A stretch of 64,000 nt of DNA. Source: CAZAMB01 sp964501365. GTDB taxonomy: Bacteria > Planctomycetota > Phycisphaerae > UBA1845. Each line of letters begins with the position of its first letter. Position 1 is the stretch's first letter. The notes below the pieces were generated by a model. That model was given only the letters and a program-made list of their open reading frames with translations, was not told where the DNA came from and made no database searches. The stretch lies in assembly GCA_964501365.1 (NCBI GenBank), contig CAZCST010000009.1:135669-199668 (forward strand), read 5' to 3'. Made by a program: the position numbers and the translations under genes. Positions 8,662 to 17,397 of the stretch are shown piece by piece.

Positions 8662-11622
8662 ATGAGCGAGCAACCCCCCCGCCCGACTCTTGACCGCCTC
8701 ACCGCCGTCATGATCGTCGTCGTCCTGCTGACGCTGGCGGGCGGCTACCTCCTGCTCAGTGCGGCCGAATCGCTCACCCTCGTGGACGGCGCCGTGGAGT
8801 GGCAGGCCGAGTCGCCGCTGCGGGCCGTCGTACAGCTCCTCTGCCTGAATTACCAGTTCCCAACCATTCTCGCCGGCGACATCAAGGGCTACGTGCTGGG
8901 CATTGGTGTAGCCGTTGCCCTTGGCGCTCTCGGCATCGGCCTGATCGTGCAAGGACGGGAACTCGCATATGTCTCAATCGCCGTTTACGACGATGTTGAA
9001 GCCTATGAGAGCACCGGCGCGAGAAATCCATTTCGCACGAAATTGCCCCTCCTGGTCGCCGCCCAATTTCTCGCCATCCTGTTCGTCCTCTGGTCATTCG
9101 CCAGCACCCGCTGGTCGCAGGCTCCCGATATCGCTCTTGCCGGAAGCGTCTTGCTCGCCCTGCAACTGGCGTGGGCCCTCGTGCTTGGAAATTCTGTCGG
9201 CGCCATCGGCGTGCGATACATCCTTCGCGGATTTCTGATTGTCACCCTGCTCACTTCGCTCGTGGCCGTTTGGTACTTCTACGATCGCAACCCGACAATT
9301 CGGGCGAAATTCCCATTCGGCAACCCCACTTTTCTTTCCGCATGTTTGATTCCCGGCTTGATAATCTCTCTTGTGCGCATTTTTTCAGAGGTGTCACATG
9401 GAACATCCGCAGGCCCCAAGTCCCGCTGGTTTTGGCTTCTGCTGGCGGCGGCATCGCTTGGCATTGGACTGTGGGCGTTCATCCTGACCGGCTCACGCGG
9501 AGCGGTCGTTGGCCTTGGGGCGGCCGTTTTCGCCGCAGCGTTTTTCGCTCTGCGAGGTCGTTGGAAATTCGCGCCGATCGCAATGGCACTCGTACTGGGT
9601 GCGTGGGGCTGGTTCTGCTACACCAACGTCGCCAAAGAGGCGCTTGACGGTCGCAGCGATACGCTTCGCCTGCGCGGCTACGCATGGAGCTACGCCCTGC
9701 GCATGTTTACAGATCGGCCCATTACAGGATTTGGACAATGCGGCTTTGCACTGCTCGGAGACTCGTTCGTACCCAATGACATTCTTGATGATCCCGCCGT
9801 ATTCGATGGCATCATCGACCACGCACACAACGAGTGGCTCGAAACACTATCCGACCTCGGAATCGTCGGCACTGCGCTCGTGGCCGCCTTTCTCACCATC
9901 ACCCTTATCGGCGTTCACTCGTCGCTTCGTTTCGCCGACGCCGAGCACCGCGCATGCCTCATCGGGCTGGCCGGCGCACTCGTGGGACTTGTCGTTGAGG
10001 AGTGTGCCGGAGTGGGTCTGCGCGGCAGTGAAGTTCCGGTCGCGTTTTACACGGTTTTGGGTCTCGCATGGGCCGGATCGATTCCGGATCGTGGAAAATT
10101 GATCCGATGGACGGCGCAGGCAAAGTGGCGCGGGCTGGCCCTGGGGGCGCTCTGCCTTGCATCGGCTCTCGGCGCCATGACCGTTACCCAGATCGATTTT
10201 GAGTCAGCCCGTGGCACCTTTGATATTCAGCAACTTCTGACCAAGGGAAAGCTCGATGACGCCGTCCATATCGCCCAGCGCGGACTTTGGCGACTCAGCC
10301 CCCAGCGGGATCTTGCAAGCCGGCTTCAGACGGCCAATGCATATGTAACCTGGGCCGAACACACCATCCACCGGGCCACCGAACGCAATCACAAAGCGCA
10401 ATCCAGCGAAGCGCCGGACGCCCGTTTGACGAACTTCGTTCATGCCGACATCGCCATGGCCGAAGATGCGATTCGCATGGGCGGGCATGTCCTCAAGGAG
10501 CTGATCGAACGGGCTCCGGGATATGTAAACAGCGGGCTGATGGATTACCGCATCAATCTCGTTCGAGCACAGGCAGCCCTTCTGCGCGGAGAACACGATG
10601 CCTCGGAGGCTTCGCGGAAAAACGCCGTGGCGGCTTTGGATCGCGAGCTGCTGCGCCAACCCTTCAACTCCGAATTGGCGGGCAAGTATGTCCGATTCGC
10701 CTGGTCCATTGTTTCGATCGATCGAATCCTGACGGTTCTCGCCCGCCCTCTGCGATTTGAACCCGTTACCGATGACCTGAGCATTATGTTGCAACAACTG
10801 GCGCAGACGCCCGACGTTCAGCAAATGCTCTTGAAATCGCTCGATGCACCCGACATCGTTGCCGATTCTTCAAAACCCCTGACCACCGTCGATGCTCGCT
10901 GGAAGCCGGAACTGCTGCGAATGAATGCGGCGATCGATTTCATGCAGGGCAGGTACGAGCCTGCAGCGTCGCAATTGGAGCGGGCGGCTAAGCGCTACGC
11001 GCAATTTCCCCGACCGGCCACGTTGGGCGAGGCAGCAACGTACGTGGAGCGAGCCGAAGCCGTTTTTTATGCGAACCCGGAACATCCCGACGCCGCTCTG
11101 AAACTGGCCGCTCAGGCAATTGACCTTGCTCCGGATTCCCGCCTCGGACGCGAAATGCAAAGACTTGCGCGGCAGCGGATGATCCAATATCGCCTCGCCG
11201 CCGATCAGGAGAATGACGCCATCGCATTATTGAAGCTCTCTGCCACAAGAAGAGTGGCCGACGAAATTCTCATGCGGGAACTCGGCCTGCGATTTCGAGA
11301 ATTGACCCAATCGTTGTTACAGCGCAAGCCGGCCGACTCGCTGTTTCCGAAATTGGACCGCTGGATTCGCCGCGCCATCGAACTGAACCCCGATGACTTC
11401 GCCGCACACTACATTGCCGCCAATCTCGCCCTCCACGCAGGAGACGACGCCGCCACCGCCACTCATCTTCGCGAAGCCCTCCATGCCGGACTAGATCCCG
11501 CGGATGCGGCCCGCTGCGTGCAGGCGGCCATGGAACGCATTCCCGAAAGTGCGGCATTGAAGGCACTGGCAAAGGAACTTCCGCCTCCCGCCGACCTTGC
11601 GTCGGACAATAAAGAACCCTAG
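8662..11622 (+). CDS. O-antigen ligase/Wzy-like membrane protein with C-terminal TPR-like region
   Basis: This 986-residue protein has about ten hydrophobic spans in residues 15-500. The large loop region includes SRGAVVGL, TGFGQCGF and DHAHNEWLETLSDLG, the last matching the Wzy_C/WaaL signature. The C-terminal half (about 530-986) is soluble, with helical repeats such as ALKLAAQAIDLAPDSRLGREMQ, consistent with TPRs. Family members ligate or polymerise lipid-linked glycans at the periplasmic face, fitting the sugar cluster nearby. The ATG at 8662 lies 19 bp after the adenosyltransferase stop. TPR-tailed ligases are known in planctomycetes and other phyla. Confidence 0.78.
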   Translation: MSEQPPRPTLDRLTAVMIVVVLLTLAGGYLLLSAAESLTLVDGAVEWQAESPLRAVVQLLCLNYQFPTILAGDIKGYVLGIGVAVALGALGIGLIVQGRELAYVSIAVYDDVEAYESTGARNPFRTKLPLLVAAQFLAILFVLWSFASTRWSQAPDIALAGSVLLALQLAWALVLGNSVGAIGVRYILRGFLIVTLLTSLVAVWYFYDRNPTIRAKFPFGNPTFLSACLIPGLIISLVRIFSEVSHGTSAGPKSRWFWLLLAAASLGIGLWAFILTGSRGAVVGLGAAVFAAAFFALRGRWKFAPIAMALVLGAWGWFCYTNVAKEALDGRSDTLRLRGYAWSYALRMFTDRPITGFGQCGFALLGDSFVPNDILDDPAVFDGIIDHAHNEWLETLSDLGIVGTALVAAFLTITLIGVHSSLRFADAEHRACLIGLAGALVGLVVEECAGVGLRGSEVPVAFYTVLGLAWAGSIPDRGKLIRWTAQAKWRGLALGALCLASALGAMTVTQIDFESARGTFDIQQLLTKGKLDDAVHIAQRGLWRLSPQRDLASRLQTANAYVTWAEHTIHRATERNHKAQSSEAPDARLTNFVHADIAMAEDAIRMGGHVLKELIERAPGYVNSGLMDYRINLVRAQAALLRGEHDASEASRKNAVAALDRELLRQPFNSELAGKYVRFAWSIVSIDRILTVLARPLRFEPVTDDLSIMLQQLAQTPDVQQMLLKSLDAPDIVADSSKPLTTVDARWKPELLRMNAAIDFMQGRYEPAASQLERAAKRYAQFPRPATLGEAATYVERAEAVFYANPEHPDAALKLAAQAIDLAPDSRLGREMQRLARQRMIQYRLAADQENDAIALLKLSATRRVADEILMRELGLRFRELTQSLLQRKPADSLFPKLDRWIRRAIELNPDDFAAHYIAANLALHAGDDAATATHLREALHAGLDPADAARCVQAAMERIPESAALKALAKELPPPADLASDNKEP

Positions 11623-11677
11623 CCTAGCACCCGGCTTTGAACGCGGCGCGATCAATCGGTTTCGCATTCAGACAGAA

Positions 11678-12916
11678 ATGATGATTTCCACGACCCACGG
11701 ATTTTTGCCCAACGGTATCGAATACGGAGTCGCCACGCTCCCGCATCGTCACGTCGTGTCGTTTCAGATTCGTCTGCTGGCCGGCGCAAGCTGCGATCCT
11801 GACGGCCGGCTGGGCCTCGCGCGGTTGACCGAAGAAACCATCGACAAGGCCACGCAAAACTTCACGGGCCGGCAGCTCTCCGACGCATTCGACGCCATCG
11901 GCGCAGGTCGCGGCAGCGGAACAGGCCGCGAATCCATCACGTTTAGCTGCACTGTCCTGCCCGAGCATGTGGAACGGGCCGTCGAATTGCACGCGGAAAT
12001 TCTCCGCAGGCCCACGTTTCCGGATGAGCAGGTTCGTGTCGCCGTTGATCTGGCCAAACAGGAACTCTTCGCCCTCCAGGACGACCCGCAGGCTCTGGCC
12101 GACAAGCTGATGGGCCCGCTCGCCTACGGACCGAGGCTGGGGCGACATACACTGGGAGAGGTTGAGACGCTGGAGCGAATCACGCGCGTCGATCTTGAGA
12201 GGTTCTGGCGAACCTACTTCCAGGCCGGAAGGATCGCCTTCGTCATCGCGGGGCCGGTCGAAAGAGCCCGCGTGGTTGAACTCCTTGCGCGCCATTTCGA
12301 CGGATTCGGCGATGCCGGGCGCCTGGGCCGCGAATCCTTTCCGCTCGTGTTTTCGCCGGTCACAAAGCACCACGACAAAGACCTTAAGCAGGAGCAAATC
12401 GCCATCTGCTGGCCCGGCGTCGACGCGACCCACCGGGAATTCCCCGTGCAGCAGGCCATCATCGGCATCCTGTCGGGCGGCATGAGCGGCCGGCTCTTTA
12501 CCGAAGTGCGCGAAAAACGCGGGCTGGTCTATTGGGTCGGCGCCTGGCAGGAGACCCCGCGCGGCGCGGGCCTGATGTTCCTCGGCGCGTCGACCACGCC
12601 TGAGCGATGCGATGTCACCTACAAGACTCTGTTAAACGAAGTGGACCGGCTTTCCGAAGACCTCACGAATGAAGAGCTCGATCGCGCGGTCACCGGAATC
12701 GTCACCTCGCAGGAGACGCGCGGCGACACCACGCGGGCCCGCTGCGGCGAGATTGCGTCGGACCTGTTCTTCTTTGGCCGGCCGGTTCCGATCGAGGAGA
12801 AGATCGCCCGGCTTCAGGCCGTCACCGTAGGCGACATCCACAAGTACCTCGCCACCCACCCGCGCAATAAACTCTGCGTCCTCACCGTCGGCCCCCGCCC
12901 GCTGGCGTCGAAATAA
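11678..12916 (+). CDS. M16-fold peptidase-like protein lacking the zinc motif
   Basis: This 412-residue protein has the two-domain M16 (insulinase/processing peptidase) fold. The C-terminal domain keeps GGMSGRLFTEVREKRGLVYW, the normal substrate-binding R/Y motif. At the N-terminal site the expected HxxEH is replaced: the equivalent stretch reads GLARLTEETIDKAT, so both histidines are lost (H to R and H to E). It should therefore be catalytically inactive and may act like a non-catalytic M16 partner subunit, but no active partner is in the window. The tandem ATG at 11678 was chosen after an unstructured N-terminus, and there is no strong Shine-Dalgarno. Confidence 0.78.
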   Translation: MMISTTHGFLPNGIEYGVATLPHRHVVSFQIRLLAGASCDPDGRLGLARLTEETIDKATQNFTGRQLSDAFDAIGAGRGSGTGRESITFSCTVLPEHVERAVELHAEILRRPTFPDEQVRVAVDLAKQELFALQDDPQALADKLMGPLAYGPRLGRHTLGEVETLERITRVDLERFWRTYFQAGRIAFVIAGPVERARVVELLARHFDGFGDAGRLGRESFPLVFSPVTKHHDKDLKQEQIAICWPGVDATHREFPVQQAIIGILSGGMSGRLFTEVREKRGLVYWVGAWQETPRGAGLMFLGASTTPERCDVTYKTLLNEVDRLSEDLTNEELDRAVTGIVTSQETRGDTTRARCGEIASDLFFFGRPVPIEEKIARLQAVTVGDIHKYLATHPRNKLCVLTVGPRPLASK

Positions 12917-12933
12917 CCCCCCATTGGGCGTAG

Positions 12934-12951
12934 GGTGCATCTTGATGCACC
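12934..12951. repeat. Hairpin between convergent genes
   Basis: GGTGCATC and GATGCACC form an 8-bp perfect stem with a 2-base loop, between the M16-like gene (ends 12916) and the DUF1697 gene (ends 12969). There is no T-run, so it is not a clear intrinsic terminator. Similar gtagggtgcatc palindromes are common intergenic repeats in several phyla. Confidence 0.5.
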
Positions 12952-12968
12952 TCGTGGGGACTCCAACA

Positions 12969-13535
12969 TCATTTCGTCGCCATCTCGTACAACGCGTTCA
13001 CCGTGTTCCAATTCCGCGTGGTTGCCCGCATCGCGAGCACTTTCTCGAACACATTATTCGTCATCTTCGACTTGCCGGCGCCATTGTCGTAGCGAAGATA
13101 AATTTCCTTGCCCACTACGTGAAACTGATCCGCACGAAAGCGAAGCTCGTTCAATTTTTTCAAACCCTTTTTGTCCGGCGCGGCGGCCAGGAAGGCGACA
13201 TACAATACGAACGGTCCCGCAGCCTTTTTCTTCTTTTCACCGTCGGGCTTGGAGGCCGCATCGGGAAAAGGATTGTTTGCGATAACCTTCTTTAGTTCCA
13301 CCGGCGTTCGCACAATTACGGTAACCGGCAGCCGCGTCTCGCCGATGAGTTTCTGCTCCAGCGACTTGGTGCATGCCGCCGCCCCGCCTGTACAGGTGAA
13401 AACCACATTGCCGCTTTGCACATAGGTCTGAATATCGGCGTGGCCAAGCTCTGCGCAGAGTTTCCGCAGGCGCTCCATCTTGAGCGTATTCCCGCCGACG
13501 TTGACCCCGCGAAGTAGTGCGATGTAGGTGGCCAT
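12969..13535 (-). CDS. DUF1697 family protein
   Basis: This 188-residue protein opens with the family signature MATYIALLRGVNVGGNTLKM, followed by LCAELGHADIQTYVQSGNVV. DUF1697 proteins are widespread small cytosolic proteins with no established biochemical role. A basic insert (EKKKKA near residue 108) is unusual. The ATG at 13535 was chosen because the signature begins there; the alternative start 9 codons upstream adds unconserved residues. Convergent with the M16-like gene. Confidence 0.85.
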   Translation of the reverse strand: MATYIALLRGVNVGGNTLKMERLRKLCAELGHADIQTYVQSGNVVFTCTGGAAACTKSLEQKLIGETRLPVTVIVRTPVELKKVIANNPFPDAASKPDGEKKKKAAGPFVLYVAFLAAAPDKKGLKKLNELRFRADQFHVVGKEIYLRYDNGAGKSKMTNNVFEKVLAMRATTRNWNTVNALYEMATK

Positions 13536-13945
13536 AATTTTGTTCCACGTGGAACCAAACACTACCCTAACTACCTGCTCCTGTCAAGGTTCGAGAAGTT
13601 GAGAATTGTCGATTGTCGATTTGCGATTGTCGATTGAAAGTACCGCACACTTGCGCGCGTCTTCAGCTTGGGTTTGTTGGTGCAACTTTTTTGTTGTGGC
13701 GAGAGCGAAATGAACGATTGGAAGCCGGAAACGCGGATTCGCTGGGTTCGTTTTGAAAGGGGCATTTGCCTCCGGTTCTTGATGTAAGTCGATGTTCGTT
13801 CCACCTATGCGGACTCGTGCGGGCGTACCTTTCGCGCCGGCATAATACACAACATGGCGGGCGCGCACAGATTCTCAGGAAAAATAATATCGTGGTGAGT
13901 GAAATGAACCCATTGCCCACGGCTTGAAAAATGGGGCCACTCCGT
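13536..13945. other. Intergenic region with short tandem repeat
   Basis: About 410 bases with no convincing gene. At 13605-13636 there is a short direct repeat of ATTGTCGATT (three imperfect units). Around 13735-13765 a stretch containing AACGAACCCA on the minus strand weakly resembles the dispersed repeat found at 31.0 and 61.4 kb. Small ORFs here do not look coding. Confidence 0.4.
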
Positions 13946-15466
13946 CTACCACGTGTATCGCACTGAGTAGGTGACGATGGATTCCTGTCCTGCGGGTACA
14001 TCTGCCACGAATTCGATGGTCTGACTGTCCTTTTTCTCAAATGGGTGTGATTTTGCCGTGATCTCCCAATTCTGCCAGCGGTACAGATGTTCAACGACGT
14101 GGATCGTTGCCGGCAGCTTTTTGTGATTGCGGAGTTTGATTTCAAAGGATTCCGTGATTTGGTGATTGTCGTCCTCAAGATGTTGATCCATCGACGTACG
14201 GCGACGATTCCCCACGATGTCAAACTCATTCCCTGTGTATACGCGTACTATTTCATCCGCTGGAGTATGGTCAATGATATTCTCGCCCGTAAACTCGACA
14301 CTCGTTTTGCCTGATTGACGATAGAATCGCACTCGTCCTTTGGGTAGTGGCAATCCCAAGTGATTGGTCTTGGAGTTGGAGAACTCATTCATGGACCACA
14401 CTTTTGTGTTGCACTGCACGCCCAGCATTTTGTCTGATCGGATATCTTCTATTTGGTATTGGCGATAAGTTTCAAAATTGATTTCCACGCCGTCATACAC
14501 GAGCAGATGGGTCGATTGAACTCCTTGCGTTCTGAGAAACTCCACTTGCTTGGTCTCGCGGTCCAACAATGTCGTCGGGCGTTCAAGCGTGTACAGGTGG
14601 TACGCGTCGAAGGCTTTCTCCGTCACTTGCGGAATCGCCTGCCCACCACCACCACCGCCAGAAAACATGGAGACACCACCCCATTGGTCCAGATCGGGCT
14701 TCAACTTGCTAATATCACCAGCCATTAACTTGATGCTGGCGTTTTCAAATGACTTGCCGCTCTGGTTGTCCACCGTCACCCAGCCGACGATTGAAAGTTC
14801 ATTGGAGTCGGCATTGGCCACCACGTTGTAATCCGCATCCCAGCTCATTCCGCCAGTCATGTACATCAGCTCCGCGTCAAACCTACCTGATGACTGGGTT
14901 TCCAGGACCCAATGGATTGTAGGTCTCAGTATTTCCTGATTTGTGAGGGGTGGGAACAAGGGCTGGCCGGGGAGCGAGAAGCGAATATGGCCATCGACTT
15001 CAATTATGGGGGCGTTCTGCGTATCGCTGTAGTAGGAAAAATAGGCCTGCCCTCCGCGATATTGTTGCCCATAACGCCGCATTCCTTCCGGATGGATGAC
15101 ATAAGGCGCGCGAATGACCCGGCCTCGCACAATTTCTTGAGGCTGGCCCTGGCGATCTACGACAAAATCCAATTCCTTACCCTCATTGATGCCAAGCAAC
15201 AACTCTTGCGAGATGATATCGCCTCGGTAATTCTGTTCGATAATCTGGATGTCGTGCTGACCTGTTGGGTCTCGAAGAAGGACGGACTCGGGCTCGACGT
15301 GGGCGGTCATGTCTGCGAAACGCACATCGTTACGCCCAATCTGAAGGTTCATGGGTACGGAATCCCGTACGAGAGCGAAACCTTGATTGTAAATGGTCAA
15401 GCTTTCATTAGCAGCCATTCCGTTCGAGCACCAAAGCAACATCAAGGCACATAGTGTTCTCTGCAT
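13946..15466 (-). CDS. Secreted DUF4139 domain protein
   Basis: This 506-residue protein has a signal peptide (MQRTLCALMLLW, cut near MAAN). Its domain layout matches DUF4139 proteins: an early NQGFALVRDSVPM segment, a central GGMSWDADYNVV motif (residues about 205-220), a glycine-rich linker GGGGGGQ, and a C-terminal beta-sandwich ending TYSVRYTW. These proteins are probably envelope or extracellular and have no defined activity. The ATG at 15466 is preferred over one 15 codons upstream because it starts the signal peptide. It is isolated on its strand. Confidence 0.8.
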   Translation of the reverse strand: MQRTLCALMLLWCSNGMAANESLTIYNQGFALVRDSVPMNLQIGRNDVRFADMTAHVEPESVLLRDPTGQHDIQIIEQNYRGDIISQELLLGINEGKELDFVVDRQGQPQEIVRGRVIRAPYVIHPEGMRRYGQQYRGGQAYFSYYSDTQNAPIIEVDGHIRFSLPGQPLFPPLTNQEILRPTIHWVLETQSSGRFDAELMYMTGGMSWDADYNVVANADSNELSIVGWVTVDNQSGKSFENASIKLMAGDISKLKPDLDQWGGVSMFSGGGGGGQAIPQVTEKAFDAYHLYTLERPTTLLDRETKQVEFLRTQGVQSTHLLVYDGVEINFETYRQYQIEDIRSDKMLGVQCNTKVWSMNEFSNSKTNHLGLPLPKGRVRFYRQSGKTSVEFTGENIIDHTPADEIVRVYTGNEFDIVGNRRRTSMDQHLEDDNHQITESFEIKLRNHKKLPATIHVVEHLYRWQNWEITAKSHPFEKKDSQTIEFVADVPAGQESIVTYSVRYTW

Positions 15467-15580
15467 GGTTTGCTCCAATATTCGCGTGAGGGCGTAACGC
15501 ACAGACGTCATTAGATCGTTGACCTTGAATGGAAGAATATCAAGTCAGAAATACAAAGATTCGGTAAGCCCTCACCCCAA

Positions 15581-15600
15581 CCCTCCCCATGGGGAGAGGG
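15581..15600. repeat. Intergenic palindrome (ccctcccc/ggggagaggg)
   Basis: A G/C-rich inverted repeat with a 2-base loop lies immediately beyond the MeaB 3'-end remnant. Its sequence type (cccaaccctcccc...ggggagaggg) recurs at 36425-36449, so it is probably a dispersed palindromic repeat and not a gene-specific element. Confidence 0.5.
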
Positions 15601-15604
15601 AGAA

Positions 15605-15664
15605 TTACTTCATCGCCCAGCCGGCGACGGCCGTGATGCCTTCGTCGCGTATCGTGCTGGCTTT
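15605..15664 (-). pseudogene. MeaB 3'-end remnant (second copy of host gene terminus)
   Basis: Read on the minus strand this encodes KASTIRDEGITAVAGWAMK and a stop, nearly identical to the last residues of the intact B12/MeaB fusion (KASTIRDEGISAVADWAMKG). Over 56 bp there are 5 mismatches, some synonymous, so the copies diverged as coding DNA. Homology stops abruptly around 15671, where the DUF2442 stop lies. The arrangement looks like the original, or a donor, 3' end displaced by insertion of the DUF4160-DUF2442 pair. Confidence 0.8.
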
Positions 15665-15682
15665 TGATGGGGTGAAAATCTT

Positions 15683-16018
15683 CTAACGCGAGCGCGTGCT
15701 TGGGCGACGCCTGGATTTGGAGGGTATGCGCGCCGCCAGCCATTTGGCAAAGGACTTATGACTTTCCCCGGAAGGGTGCCCAGCGATCAGACCTTCGACG
15801 CTGATGTCCTCGTCGAGGAGCGGCCAATGAATCCCCTCGCCGCGCCCAATCAGACGCCACTGGCTGCGTTCCTTTTTGGTTCCATGCGACAGACGCGGGA
15901 ACCATCCGAGCGGAACGGAAATCGTACGACCGTCGCTCAAGTCGACGGTGAGCGCGTCAGCGGTGGTGCGAACATCGGTCGCCGCAGGGATCGCAATTTC
16001 AAGATTCGAAATAACCAT
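15683..16018 (-). CDS. DUF2442 domain protein (possible antitoxin-like partner)
   Basis: This 111-residue protein has the DUF2442 core: TTADALTVDLSDGRTISVPLGWFPRL, then WRLIGRGEGIHWPLLDEDISVEGLI. That last segment is the family signature (GxGiHWpxLDEDisv). A basic tail (IPSKSRRRPSTRSR) may contact nucleic acid. DUF2442 genes are commonly paired with DUF4160 genes in a toxin-antitoxin-like arrangement whose activity is largely untested. The start lies 20 bp inside the DUF4160 gene, so the two are translationally linked. Both sit in a cassette flanked by MeaB 3'-end copies. Confidence 0.85.
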   Translation of the reverse strand: MVISNLEIAIPAATDVRTTADALTVDLSDGRTISVPLGWFPRLSHGTKKERSQWRLIGRGEGIHWPLLDEDISVEGLIAGHPSGESHKSFAKWLAARIPSKSRRRPSTRSR

Positions 16019-16235
16019 GCCAGGCCTCCATCAATGTATCGTGAAATCCACCAAGCATCTTTTCGATTCGACCTAATTCTACCCTCGAAAAACCTCCCGT
16101 GCGCTGCAATCGGATGGGATCGAGCCAAAACTTGGCGACATGGTCCTCCCGTTCAACATAAACATGCGGAGGCTCATCCCGATCTCCGGCGTACATGAAA
16201 ACTCGGTATGGACCAACATGCAGGAGAGTTGGCAT
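15999..16235 (-). CDS. DUF4160 domain protein (possible toxin-like partner)
   Basis: This 78-residue protein opens MPTLLHVGPYRVFMYAGDRD and continues EPPHVYVEREDHVAKFWLDP, the conserved DUF4160 core (yRvffys.d..EPpHvHV). The ATG at 16235 is 8 bp downstream of the B12/MeaB stop and is the first start in frame with the signature. It overlaps the DUF2442 gene by 20 bp. This pair is often called a putative type II toxin-antitoxin module, but a toxin role for this family is not established, and I infer it only from the pairing and mobility. Confidence 0.85.
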   Translation of the reverse strand: MPTLLHVGPYRVFMYAGDRDEPPHVYVEREDHVAKFWLDPIRLQRTGGFSRVELGRIEKMLGGFHDTLMEAWHGYFES

Positions 16236-16243
16236 ACGCCACG

Positions 16244-16315
16244 CTAGCCCTTCATCGCCCAGTCGGCGACGGCGGAGATGCCTTCGTCGCGGATGGTGCT
16301 GGCTTTGAAGATGGG
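16244..16315. repeat. Direct repeat copy 1 (3' end of the B12/MeaB gene)
   Basis: The last roughly 66 bp of the intact fusion gene recur in direct orientation at 15605-15671, 642 bp away. Everything between the two copies is the DUF4160-DUF2442 pair. After the shared GATGGGG the flanks are unrelated. Confidence 0.8.
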
Positions 16316-17395
16316 GCGCGAGTCGCCAACAGAGCTGATGAGCTGCGCCTCGGTGGCGTCGGCGCCGGCCAGGTCGCACTTGTTGAGCACGAAGCAACTG
16401 GCGATTTCCATGATGCCGGCCTTGGAGTATTGCACCGCGTCGCCGCTGTCGGGCATGAGCAGGAGGATCACCCGCTCGCAGACTTCGCGGATGGCGACGT
16501 CCGACTGCCCCGCGCCGACCGTCTCCACCAGAATGTAGTCAAAGCCGAAGCCGTTGATCGCGGCCACGACTTCGCGGCAATGCGGGGCCAGTCCGCCCTG
16601 AGCCTCGCCGGAAGCAATGCTGCGGACGAAGAATTCGGCGTCGGGGACGCCGGCCATCATGCGAAGCCGGTCGCCCAGCAGCGCCCCGCCGGTGACCGGG
16701 CTGCTGGGGTCGATGGCGACGACGGCCACGCGCTTGCCTTTATCTCTGAGGAGCTTTCCGAGGCGGGCGATGAATGAACTCTTACCCACGCCCGGCGCGC
16801 CAGTGACGCCGATGACCTTGGCAGTGCCTTTGAGCGGCGTCCAACCCGGCAGCGTTCCGCCGCGCTGCACCACGCTGATGAGCCGGGCCAACGAGCGCAT
16901 TTCGTGTTTTGCATAGCCCGCACTGATTTCGGCCGACGAGGAATGTTTGCGCCCGGCGGCGAGGCCGCGCAGTGTCTCGATAATCTTGTCGAGCGGCGAG
17001 CCGGGGTTGAACACGGCATCGACGCCCATTTCCTTCAGCTTCGGATGGTCGGCGTCGGGGACGATGCCGCCGAGCACGACGGGAATATCCGTGACGCCTA
17101 ATTCCTTGCGAAGCCGCAGAATCTCCGGCATGACGGTGAGGTGCGCGGCGGAGAGCAGGCTCACGCCGACCACGTCGACGTCCTCCTGCATGGCGGCGTA
17201 CATGGTGGCCTCGCAGGTCTGCCACAGGCCGGTGTAGATGACTTCCATGCCGGCGTCGCGGAAGGAGCGGGCAAGCACTTTGACGCCGCGATCGTGCCCA
17301 TCAAGGCCGATCTTGGCGAGGAGAATTCGAGGATGGGTCGATATATCTGGCAAAGGACGCAAGGTCTCCCTCTTTGAAATTCCGGCGCTCGTCAT
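16244..17395 (-). CDS. B12-binding domain fused to MeaB/ArgK-type GTPase
   Basis: This 383-residue protein has residues 20-150 as a cobalamin-binding domain like the small domain of methylmalonyl-CoA mutase, with GLDGHDRG and the cobalt-ligand His34. Residues 165-383 are a MeaB-type GTPase with Walker A GAPGVGKS (199-206), ETVGAGQSD (about 291-299) and NKCD (338-341). MeaB loads and protects B12 mutases. It resembles an IcmF protein missing the large mutase domain, so the catalytic subunit must be elsewhere. The C-terminus ends soon after the G domain, without the usual MeaB dimerisation tail. A REP palindrome abuts the ATG; an in-frame TTG at codon 12 preceded by AGAGGGAG is an alternative start. 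Confidence 0.87.
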   Translation of the reverse strand: MTSAGISKRETLRPLPDISTHPRILLAKIGLDGHDRGVKVLARSFRDAGMEVIYTGLWQTCEATMYAAMQEDVDVVGVSLLSAAHLTVMPEILRLRKELGVTDIPVVLGGIVPDADHPKLKEMGVDAVFNPGSPLDKIIETLRGLAAGRKHSSSAEISAGYAKHEMRSLARLISVVQRGGTLPGWTPLKGTAKVIGVTGAPGVGKSSFIARLGKLLRDKGKRVAVVAIDPSSPVTGGALLGDRLRMMAGVPDAEFFVRSIASGEAQGGLAPHCREVVAAINGFGFDYILVETVGAGQSDVAIREVCERVILLLMPDSGDAVQYSKAGIMEIASCFVLNKCDLAGADATEAQLISSVGDSRPIFKASTIRDEGISAVADWAMKG

Positions 17396-17397
17396 GG

